Source of the DNA: Geomonas propionica
GTDB taxonomy: Bacteria > Desulfobacterota > Desulfuromonadia > Geobacterales > Geobacteraceae
Direction: 5' to 3'
Assembly (NCBI RefSeq): GCF_016458235.1
Contig: NZ_JAEMHK010000002.1
Span: 310,001-374,000, forward strand
DNA: 64,000 nucleotides
Under the pieces are notes generated by a model. That model made no database searches. It was not told the DNA's origin and saw nothing but the letters and a program-made list of their open reading frames with translations. The translations under genes and the position numbers were made by a program. Positions 32,827 to 40,612 of this stretch are shown piece by piece. Position 1 is the first letter of the stretch. The number at the start of each line of letters is the position of its first letter.

Positions 32827-34704
32827 ATGAATGACACCAAGCAAAGTCTCCCCCCCGACATCCCGAATTTCTGGAAGGTCGCACCGTTCCTGCTCCTTGT
32901 TCTGCTAGTGTCGTTATGGAGCAGCACGCCCAACCTCAATGCCCCCCTGCGCCATACGATCAACTACAGCCAGTTCGTGGAGCAGCTTGACGCGGGCAAT
33001 ATCAAATCGGTGACCATCAGGAAGGAAGCCCTTAGGGGCGAATTGCGCAACGAGGCGAGCCTCCCGCTGCAGGAAGGGGGGAAGCCCGCGCAGGTGAAAT
33101 ATTTCCAGACCACACTTCCCACCTTCCAGGGGGAGGGGTTGCTCACCCTGTTGCAGGAAAAAAAGGTGACCATCAGCATCGTATCCGCCGAACGCGGTGC
33201 GGTGTGGCAGACGGTGCTGGCTTTGCTCCCCTGGCTCCTCATCATCGGTGTCTGGGTAGTGATCCTGAGAAGGAACCAGCAGATACAGGGCGGCCCGGGG
33301 GGGCTCTTTACCTTCGGCGCAAGCAAAGCCAGGCTCTATGATGTCAACAAGCCGAGCGTGACCTTCAATGACGTTGCCGGCATGGACAACGTCAAGCTGG
33401 AACTGAGGGAGACCATCGAGTTCCTGACGGACCCCTCCCGCTTTGAACGGATCGGGGCGAAGGTTCCCAAGGGGGTGCTGCTGGTCGGCCCGCCGGGTAC
33501 CGGCAAGACTCTGATCGCCCGCGCTACCGCAGGCGAGGCGGCCGTTCCCTTTTACAGCATCAGCGCCTCAGAGTTTGTCGAGATGTTCGTGGGGGTCGGC
33601 GCCTCCCGCGTCAGGGATATGTTCAAGAAGGCCAAAAGCACCCATCCGAGCATCATCTTCATCGACGAGATCGACGCGGTCGGCCGGACCCGGGGCACAG
33701 GGCTTGGCGGCGGGCATGACGAGCGGGAGCAGACTTTGAACCAGCTGCTGAGCGAAATGGACGGATTCGACCCCCACGAGGAGGTCATCGTTATGGCAGC
33801 GACCAACCGGCCTGACGTGCTGGACCCTGCGCTGCTCAGGCCGGGAAGGTTCGACCGACATATCGTGATTGACCGGCCCGGTTGGAAGGAACGAAAGGCG
33901 ATCCTGCAAATCCACGTGCGCGCCAAGAAGCTGGCGGCGGATGTTGATCTGGAAAGTCTGGCCAAGGGGACGCCGGGGATGACCGGCGCAGACCTGGAGA
34001 ACCTTGCCAACGAAGCGGCGCTGGTGGCCTTGAGGCAGGGCAAAGAGCTGGTGGACGCGCATGATTTCAGCGAGGCCAAGGACATCATCCTGATGGGGTC
34101 GGTCAAGGAACTGACCATCAGTGACGAGGAAAAGCGGATAACCGCTTACCATGAGGCCGGCCACACCCTCGTCGCCTGGGAACTGCCGGGCGCAGATCCG
34201 ATCTACAAGGTCAGCATCATCCCCCGTGGCATGGCGATGGGGGTGACCCAGCTCCTACCGGGGGAAGATCGACACTATTATCCCCGCTCCTACCTGATGA
34301 ACCGGCTGAGCATCAGCCTTGCGGGCAGGGTCGCGGAAAAGATGGTGTATGCCGAGTTCAGCAGCGGAGCACAGAATGATCTCAAAGACGCCACCGCGCT
34401 GGCCGAGAAGATGGTGGCACAGTGGGGGATGAGTGACAAGGTGGGCCCGATGAACCTCGGCCGCGGCGAAGAGCATCCCTTCCTCGGCAGGGAACTTTCC
34501 CTGCCCAAACGCTACAGCGAGGAAATGGCTTGGGTCATGGACCAGGAGATCCAGCAGATCATAAGGGAAGCGGAGGCAACCGCGACCAGGGTACTGGGAG
34601 ACAGGAGGGATACCCTCGATGCCCTGGCAGCGGCGCTGCTGCAAGAAGAGGTACTGGAAAGGGCCGATGTGGAGCGGATACTACTATCGATTGACAAAGA
34701 GTGA
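32827..34704 (+). CDS. FtsH-like membrane ATP-dependent zinc metalloprotease
   Basis: FtsH proteases extract and degrade membrane and damaged proteins. The 625-residue product has two N-terminal helices around a periplasmic domain (about 20-38 and 130-148), an AAA+ domain with Walker A GPPGTGKT (near 221), [10 protein letters not shown] and the arginine-finger segment RPGRFDR, and a peptidase with zinc site HEAGH (near 442). The C terminus lacks the long tail of housekeeping FtsH. Its place among accessory genes suggests an extra copy. An in-frame GTG at 32803 would add eight residues. Confidence 0.92.
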   Translation: MNDTKQSLPPDIPNFWKVAPFLLLVLLVSLWSSTPNLNAPLRHTINYSQFVEQLDAGNIKSVTIRKEALRGELRNEASLPLQEGGKPAQVKYFQTTLPTFQGEGLLTLLQEKKVTISIVSAERGAVWQTVLALLPWLLIIGVWVVILRRNQQIQGGPGGLFTFGASKARLYDVNKPSVTFNDVAGMDNVKLELRETIEFLTDPSRFERIGAKVPKGVLLVGPPGTGKTLIARATAGEAAVPFYSISASEFVEMFVGVGASRVRDMFKKAKSTHPSIIFIDEIDAVGRTRGTGLGGGHDEREQTLNQLLSEMDGFDPHEEVIVMAATNRPDVLDPALLRPGRFDRHIVIDRPGWKERKAILQIHVRAKKLAADVDLESLAKGTPGMTGADLENLANEAALVALRQGKELVDAHDFSEAKDIILMGSVKELTISDEEKRITAYHEAGHTLVAWELPGADPIYKVSIIPRGMAMGVTQLLPGEDRHYYPRSYLMNRLSISLAGRVAEKMVYAEFSSGAQNDLKDATALAEKMVAQWGMSDKVGPMNLGRGEEHPFLGRELSLPKRYSEEMAWVMDQEIQQIIREAEATATRVLGDRRDTLDALAAALLQEEVLERADVERILLSIDKE

Positions 34705-34750
34705 CAAGCGAACCAGAGCCACGTATGAACTGATGGTGGGCACAAAAAAA

Positions 34751-34831
34751 GAAACTGCTTTGGGAGGTTGCCGCTGTACTTGGACTTGTTTTTAGCAAGC
34801 CTCAATTGCGGTCTCTGACCAAAGCAGTTTC
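34751..34831. repeat. 13-bp inverted repeat with 55-bp interior
   Basis: GAAACTGCTTTGG and CCAAAGCAGTTTC are perfect inverted ends. The interior has no T-run or coding sequence. It could be a minimal mobile-element remnant or an RNA stem. Confidence 0.6.
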
Positions 34832-35146
34832 GTTGGTGGCTCCCGGCGGCAGAGCAGCGTTTTTAATGCTGGCAATGTCTACGCTCAGCGGTCGGTTTTT
34901 TCAGGACCGAGGGCTGGTGGAGCGGGAGCCTTTACCTGGTTCTGAAGGTTTTCGCATTCGACAGATGTGGTTGGCATCCTTTCGGTACGATTATCTTCAT
35001 AGCAGGTAAGAGTAATTATCTGCCTGTCAGCGAGAAAAGCAAACAGGAATTTTGGACATAACAGGCGCCAGAATTCCCGCGCGGCCCTCATCCCAATTGG
35101 TAGGGCGTGCCCCCTGTCCACCCACACGCATTCCTAATATACGTTT

Positions 35147-35235
35147 CCCATCAACTCCCCACAGCCAAAAATAAAAAGGCGCCCGCAGGAAACCCCGCAA
35201 GTGCCTTGTAACGTTCTTCAAGATGATTCGCTAAC
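35147..35235. repeat. Partial copy of the helicase leader
   Basis: This stretch repeats the region before the helicase gene: CATCAACTCCCCACAGCC, the terminator hairpin and the AGATGATTC segment. The helicase coding part is replaced by unrelated sequence. Confidence 0.8.
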
Positions 35236-35494
35236 GCCCACTCTCGCCCACTCAATGCGGACTAGATATACCCAGATTCAAGCCTACTTTCGAGCTATTT
35301 ATTCCAGCTTTCCGCCAGCGCCTATTCGCGTCCGCCATGACGACATCCCTATCCCGCCCCCCCTGCTGCACCGGTCCCATGATAAGAGAGCGCGGTTCAG
35401 ATTAATTCTCAGGTGGGTTGCGGAAAAGGGAGGGTTGGCTATAGTGGTCACGCTGGCCAGGTTGGTAGGATCTAACCTTAAGACGGAGGTGACC

Positions 35495-35866
35495 ATGCTT
35501 CATCTAAAGTTCGACTTATCCGGCAAACCTGCAGTTTTTATCAGCAACTGCAAGCGGTACTACAACGGCTTGAGCGGACTGTCGTTGTATCGAAACCCGC
35601 CAGACCAAGCAATATCGCTGGCGAAGCTAAAGGAGGTGCTGGACCTAGCAGACCAGAAGTACCAGGACGCTGTAAATTTTGATCGGGTGCAGATCCTCCT
35701 GCGCAACAACGCGTTCAAAGAACTGATTGATATGTTCAAGAGAATCGAAGCATACCTCCAACTTGTTGCGACGGAAGCGCACATTCCGGAACTGGCACAG
35801 GCCGGTATCATAGTCGCACCTCCGGTCATGAGGCGTAAAAAAGCTCCATCACCGGCAACAAGTTAG
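35495..35866 (+). CDS. Hypothetical protein
   Basis: This 123-residue, mostly helical protein has no signal peptide or membrane helix and no family that I recognise. Its GGAGG four bases before the ATG at 35495 is strong, and codon use is normal, supporting a real gene. The tail is basic (RRKKAPS). It is flanked by a copy of the helicase leader and by a perfect 19-bp hairpin, so it is transcribed alone. Confidence 0.55.
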   Translation: MLHLKFDLSGKPAVFISNCKRYYNGLSGLSLYRNPPDQAISLAKLKEVLDLADQKYQDAVNFDRVQILLRNNAFKELIDMFKRIEAYLQLVATEAHIPELAQAGIIVAPPVMRRKKAPSPATS

Positions 35867-35883
35867 CTGCACCTCCCCAACCG

Positions 35884-35934
35884 CAGAACGATCCCTCGAA
35901 CCGAAAAGCAGCAATGGTTCGAGGGATCGTTCTG
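35884..35934 (+). terminator. Long hairpin after the hypothetical gene
   Basis: Arms of 19 bp (CAGAACGATCCCTCGAACC and its exact complement) surround a 13-base loop. Only TTGT follows, so termination would be less canonical. Confidence 0.6.
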
Positions 35935-35989
35935 TTGTCCTATCTCCCTCTTCCGTACTGTCACGCTATTCTTGCCACGCGCGAGGGTA

Positions 35990-36610
35990 TGCGGCCTGAC
36001 CCAAACGGCATGCCATCTTGCCTAAACAGCATGCAACTCGACCATCATCGGGCTCCAGTCGGGCTACCCAGATCATGACTTATCGAACTAACACAGTATT
36101 TTAGCTAAACGGTAGCCTCTCGGCCTTAATGGCAGGCGGTTCTGGGGCTGCACAGCAACAACTTACCAGCTCAATGCAGAATCTTACCTAAAAATGAGAC
36201 CCTCGCCCCTTTCCCTGTAGCCTGTCGTGGCTAAACAGCAGACCACTTACCCAAACCAATACTCCATCTTGATAAGGGGTACGCCACACCACCTTAATCG
36301 TGCTCACCTCCGGCTACATGACGCGCCATTTCTCCAAACCAACGCTTCATGTTGGGTAAGCTGCATACCACGCCACCTTAATCGTGCTCACTTCCGGCTA
36401 CATGACACACCACTTCTCCTAACCAATGCTCCATGTTGGATAAACGGCGTGCCACACAACCTTAACGGTCCTCGCCTCCGGCTACATGACACACCACCTA
36501 ACGCTGCCGGTGCTTCATCTTGGTTAAACAGCGTGCACTTAAGACAACCGGCTCTCAATCCTGGCTAAACGGCACACCGTGAGCACAAACCAGCGCTCCA
36601 CTCAAGGTAA
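35990..36610. repeat. Degenerate tandem array of about 84-bp units
   Basis: Seven or so units begin with a TAAACRGC-like motif. The clearest are 36271-36355, 36356-36439 and 36440-36523, sharing CCTTAATCGTGCTCAC, TCCGGCTACATGACRC and a CCAAYGCTYCATGTTGG palindrome. Earlier and later units are increasingly diverged. The 84-bp period equals 28 codons, so one frame stays open by chance. The 35867-37163 gap holds this array and the leader copy after it; I see no other gene. Confidence 0.7.
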
Positions 36611-36685
36611 AGGCCATAGCAGCCAGTTCTAACGTACCACCACTGAAGCTAATCGGCATATCACGTACCTGGCTACGCCTCCCAA

Positions 36686-36848
36686 AATCTGCAGCCGGTC
36701 GACCGCGTACCGCTCGATCGCCTCATGCACCCTATCCAGCCGCTCTCTTTCCTGTTGTACGATTTCATCAACTCCCCACTGCCAAAAAATAAAAAGCACC
36801 CGCAGGAAACCCTGCAAGTGCCTTGTAACGTGCTTCAAGATGATTCGC
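36686..36848 (-). pseudogene. Duplicated helicase 5' fragment with leader
   Basis: This repeats 29293-29465: the first 28 codons of the helicase (EIVQQE, RLDRVHEAIERYAVDRLQ), the leader and the terminator hairpin. One base is lost at the start codon (GATTTCATC instead of GATTTCCATC), shifting the frame. It cannot give a helicase. Confidence 0.85.
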
Positions 36849-37163
36849 TACCGCCCGCCCTTGCACCGCTCAACGCGGACTAGATATAGGAGATAGAAGC
36901 CTATATGCAACCAGCTCCCACAGTTTCTAGGCCCGAAAGGAGGATCCCCTCGCATGACATCATTACTTTCATAGCATCAACAAGTTCTTGAGTACGTTAA
37001 AAAGCTACAAGCGTCCTCTCTACTCCAAATTCAAGCCATTGTTCCTGTACTACCCGGAGCAAGCCTGCTTTCAAATCTACAAAGGTCCAGGCCGTGGATG
37101 AATATTCCATGTTTTAGTATCCACTCTACTCCAACGCCTTGCACCTCTTTACTTATTGAGCCT

Positions 37164-38528
37164 CTATAGAGAGTCAACGCCGGGATCTGTGTAAATGTGG
37201 ACATTGCGGGTCTCAAGTTGATAATTAACCGCTTTTGCTATGTGCAGTTGCAAAGACCCGCCTTTGTATTTCAAGGTATACTCTTTTTCGCTAACATTAA
37301 AGGCATTTAAATCCCATAAATCTAGTTGTGGCTTTTCCTCATTATCCTTGAGGATGAAAACTGATTCCTCTGAATAATACTCTGAAATGCTACTGCTGTT
37401 GGCAATTTTTTCTTTATCGACAGCCATTTCGATAATGATTGCATGGTTGAGAATGGCTATATTCTTCCCCTGCTTGTTTGTCTGAGGGGACGAGTATATT
37501 ACAGCGTCAATTTTGGGTTCGTGAAAGTTTGTGAGATACTCGACTAAAGCCTGAGTGGGGATATACTCTAATTCTTCTTCAGAGGAAATGAATGGCTTGC
37601 TCACCTCATCTTCAAATCTTCGGAGAAAAGATAGATGGCTGGCCTTATTCGCGAATGTCGTATCGAACATACTCAAAACTTCATATACGTTGCCAAAAGC
37701 AGTTAGGTCTAGTACGGTTAAAGGTGTAACTATGTCAAAACCACATGTCACCGCTTGTTCCCCAACAGCTAACCGTATTTCTGCGAGGCAGGTATTGTAT
37801 TCAAAAGCTCCATACAAAACTGGTATGCCTATAGGATTCAATCTACCAGCCTTGGCTAATTTCCTTGGTGGTGGTCCCATTTCTATTTCAGGATTCTGAT
37901 AAATCTTTATTCGCTCGGCTGTCGTATTTGCTCGACGAGCTCGGTAAATAGTAACAGGGGCTGAAGAGCCGCCAATCTTTCGAATAGGTGCCGCACCACC
38001 GTGAAAACCATATTTGGAGATCGTCGAAAACAACTCCTTCAAAATCTGAGCGGCCTCTTCACAATAAAAACGAGATTTGTGTTTCACACGCCAACAAAAA
38101 TCATCCCAAATAGCGGAATGCTCATCATAGACATCGATAGGCTCATAACATGATGAGGCTTCGAAAAATGGAAGGTTGCCATCTTTGTGAACTTTATACT
38201 TCTCTGCATCAGACAAATAATTAGCTAAATCCTCTGCAACTTCACTGTCCACTTGGAGCATTTCTGAAATGATCTGCTCAGGAGGTTCACCTTCTATCAC
38301 GAAGTCTGGTGTATCAGACTCAAGACTCCAAACTGGTGTCAATTCGCCTGGCTTATAATACGTGCGATAAATATCATCAACCCATTCGGCTAGATCCTCA
38401 AATGGCATTGCTTTTCGATGTTTATGGCAATAGGAACATTTATGTGAGGAATGATTTTTTTTTATGTGTCTGGAAACGTGTTCGTCGCCGATACATTTAT
38501 GACAGATGTGTTTTTCGTCTGGAAGCAC
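37164..38528 (-). CDS. HEPN/RES-N and RES domain protein (toxin-like)
   Basis: The 454-residue protein starts with a zinc-ribbon-like pair C9xxC12 and C31xxC34 and a helix, as in the HEPN/RES N-terminal domain. From about residue 190 it has a RES domain: YRARR (arginine), RLNPIGIPVLYGAFEYNTCLAEIR (split by me as arginine, tyrosine and glutamate sites) and VIYSSP (serine). RES toxins degrade NAD+. No Xre antitoxin gene adjoins. GTG with AAAGGAGG five bases upstream is the start. Its DNA is visibly more AT-rich than core genes here, so transfer is likely. Function as toxin or defence factor is inferred. Confidence 0.75.
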   Translation of the reverse strand: MLPDEKHICHKCIGDEHVSRHIKKNHSSHKCSYCHKHRKAMPFEDLAEWVDDIYRTYYKPGELTPVWSLESDTPDFVIEGEPPEQIISEMLQVDSEVAEDLANYLSDAEKYKVHKDGNLPFFEASSCYEPIDVYDEHSAIWDDFCWRVKHKSRFYCEEAAQILKELFSTISKYGFHGGAAPIRKIGGSSAPVTIYRARRANTTAERIKIYQNPEIEMGPPPRKLAKAGRLNPIGIPVLYGAFEYNTCLAEIRLAVGEQAVTCGFDIVTPLTVLDLTAFGNVYEVLSMFDTTFANKASHLSFLRRFEDEVSKPFISSEEELEYIPTQALVEYLTNFHEPKIDAVIYSSPQTNKQGKNIAILNHAIIIEMAVDKEKIANSSSISEYYSEESVFILKDNEEKPQLDLWDLNAFNVSEKEYTLKYKGGSLQLHIAKAVNYQLETRNVHIYTDPGVDSL

Positions 38529-38578
38529 GAATTCCTCCTTTCATGCCAGAGATATAATACTACTTCAACACTGAAATC

Positions 38579-38608
38579 AAAAAAGGGTTACGGCTTATGC
38601 CGTAACCC
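38579..38608 (-). terminator. Terminator next to the left att copy
   Basis: GGGTTACGGC and GCCGTAACCC pair around four bases and, on the minus strand, are followed by TTTTTTG. It is probably the original terminator of tRNA-Arg before the element inserted. Confidence 0.85.
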
Positions 38609-38617
38609 TATTCATTT

Positions 38618-38663
38618 TTGGCGTCCCCGAGACGATTCGAACGTCCGACCCCTTCCTTAGGAG
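38618..38663. repeat. Left attachment-site copy (tRNA-Arg 3' end)
   Basis: These 46 bp are identical to 44648-44693, the 3' part of tRNA-Arg(CCT) including CCA and the T arm. They form the left boundary of the element. Confidence 0.93.
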
Positions 38664-38870
38664 TAAAAAGGCATAACCCTTCCAACCCGTTTCAACCGTT
38701 GCCACACCCAACAACAAAATCCAGTAAAATTATTGACAAAACAAGGTATTACAGATATAACCCATATCAAATATTTTCACCCACCACCATTCAAACTCAG
38801 CATTCTACTACGGCACTACTACGGCACCGACATATGCCATCGTAAAAAACGCCTACAACTGGAGGGCGCA

Positions 38871-40166
38871 ATGAAGGTCACGACTTTCACGGACACGATG
38901 ATCCGGAAATTAAAACCCGAAGACAAGAAGTACATCAGAGGGGAAGGGAATGGCTTCACAATCCGAGTGATGCCCTCAGGTGTGAAAACTTGGCTCTACG
39001 TTTATAGCATTGATGGCAAGCGCCGTGAAATGAACCTTGGCGGGTACCCCTATGTACCCCTCGAAACAGCAAGGCTAAAATTCGAAGCGGCAAAGCGGAA
39101 GGTCAAAAACGGCAACGATCCTTTGGCCGAGAAAGAAGCAGCGGTACACGCACGCCGCACGGCTCTGACGGTCTCTGACCTCGTTAAGGAGTACCTGGAG
39201 AAGCACGCTGTACACAAGAGATCCGGCGCAGCCGATAAGCGCTTACTCGATGTGGAAGTTATCCCGATATGGGGAAAGCGCAAAGCTGAAGACATTAGGA
39301 AGCGGGACGTTGTCCTGTTACTTGAGAGCATCGTAGAGCGCGGTGCTCCGGCCATGAGCAACCAAGTCTTAAAGATCACCAGGAAGATGTTCAACTTTGC
39401 TGTAGAGCGCGACATCCTACCACACTCTCCGTTTGCTAGCGTGAAGGCCCTGGCACCAAACAACAGCCGCGAGCGGACGCTTTCAGAGGCTGAAATCAGA
39501 ACCCTATGGGGATCCCTCGACTCAGCAGCCATCAGCGACGAAATCAGGCGAGCTCTTAAATTGGTGCTGGTAACCGGCCAGAGACCAGGGGAAGTGGCTG
39601 GGATGCACACCGCCGAGATAGACGGTCAATGGTGGACCATCCCTGCAGGACGGGCCAAGAACGGCCGGGAGCACCGTGTTTTTCTGGCGGCGACAGCCCT
39701 TGAACTCATTGCCCCCCTCACCTCAGTTGACGAGGAAACCGGCGAGGAGGTACCAAAAGGGTATATCTTCCCCTGCCCCCACAAGAAGAAAATCCAGCCG
39801 ATAGACTCGCACGCCCTCCCCGTCGCCGTCCGCCGAAACCTTGAGTGGCCTGTACATGGCCCAAAAGGTTCGCCGCTCTTTGATAAGGATGGAAACCAGG
39901 CCAAAGAAAATCGGCTGGGGATAGATCAGTTTACCCCGCATGACCTCAGACGAACCGCCGCAACCTTTATTGCCTCGATGGGCTTTATGGATGAGATCAT
40001 CGACGCCGTGCTAAACCATAAGAAACATGGAATCATTAGCACATATAACCGCCACAAGTACGATGCGGAAAAGCAGCAGGCTCTTGAGGCTTGGGACCGA
40101 AAATTAAAGTCCATCATCACCGAGAAGTCAGCCGGAAAAGTGATACCGATTCTCCGAGCAAGGTGA
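38871..40166 (+). CDS. P4-type tyrosine recombinase (integrase)
   Basis: The 431-residue enzyme catalyses site-specific integration and excision of the element. The N-terminal DUF4102-like arm-binding domain (to about 100, including GFTIRVMPSGVKTW) precedes a SAM-like core-binding domain and the catalytic domain. Catalytic residues seen: R238 in TGQRPGE, H357 and R360 in HDLRRT, and Y392 in TYNRH. GGAGG lies before the ATG at 38871. It sits beside the left att copy, far from the intact tRNA, reading inward. Confidence 0.95.
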   Translation: MKVTTFTDTMIRKLKPEDKKYIRGEGNGFTIRVMPSGVKTWLYVYSIDGKRREMNLGGYPYVPLETARLKFEAAKRKVKNGNDPLAEKEAAVHARRTALTVSDLVKEYLEKHAVHKRSGAADKRLLDVEVIPIWGKRKAEDIRKRDVVLLLESIVERGAPAMSNQVLKITRKMFNFAVERDILPHSPFASVKALAPNNSRERTLSEAEIRTLWGSLDSAAISDEIRRALKLVLVTGQRPGEVAGMHTAEIDGQWWTIPAGRAKNGREHRVFLAATALELIAPLTSVDEETGEEVPKGYIFPCPHKKKIQPIDSHALPVAVRRNLEWPVHGPKGSPLFDKDGNQAKENRLGIDQFTPHDLRRTAATFIASMGFMDEIIDAVLNHKKHGIISTYNRHKYDAEKQQALEAWDRKLKSIITEKSAGKVIPILRAR

Positions 40167-40402
40167 CAACAGAAATTATAATTCCCAAACATTGTGCCGC
40201 TGCCTTCCAAGGTTAGCGGCACTTTTTTTATGCCAGACCAAAATGAAATAGAATAGTTACCTTCAGTCTGTAAAGAACTTTACAAAAAATGCAGTACTTT
40301 CAAGCAGTTGTAAAGTTATTTACAAACACTAATCCCCATTGCAATTCCATTCAGGTGGTAGTATATCGGGTTCAAGATTACCTACCAAGGAGGGAACCAA
40401 CC

Positions 40403-40612
40403 ATGAAAACACAGGTCACTGACCGTCTGGTCCGCACCAAAGAACTGAAAGAGATAACGGGAATGTCAACCGCCACAATCTGGAGACGTGAACGGGAGGG
40501 CAATTTTCCACGCCGTCGCAAAATTACATCTGGCATGACTGCGTATCTCTTGTCTGAGGTAATGGACTGGATGAACAATCTCAAGAAAGCAGATAACAAG
40601 GACAAAGCATGA
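40403..40612 (+). CDS. AlpA-family regulator / excisionase-like
   Basis: The 69-residue protein is a winged helix-turn-helix of the AlpA/MerR-like type: RLVRTKELKEITGMSTATIWRR followed by GNFPRRRKI. AlpA proteins in P4-like elements activate or assist excision and often control the integrase. AAGGAGG lies eight bases before the ATG. Its TGA overlaps the primase ATG (ATGA), so the pair forms an operon. The long AT-rich gap before it holds TTTACAAA-type repeats (40278 and 40320) that may be its promoter or operators. Confidence 0.88.
   Translation: MKTQVTDRLVRTKELKEITGMSTATIWRREREGNFPRRRKITSGMTAYLLSEVMDWMNNLKKADNKDKA

Larger units (their letters stand above)
34705..35494. other. Gene-poor stretch with repeats
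   Basis: The 790-bp gap contains a long inverted repeat (34751-34831) and a partial copy of the helicase leader (35147-35235). I see no gene with coding features in the rest. Confidence 0.5.

Noticed and set aside
36480-36530. Integron attC site (ACCTAAC and GTTAAAC boxes)
   Set aside because: The boxes are only 34 bp apart, do not complement each other, and no integron integrase is present.
36227-36568. 113-codon frame with 28-residue repeats
   Set aside because: It comes from the 84-bp repeat period, has no ribosome-binding site, and the outer units are not kept in frame.
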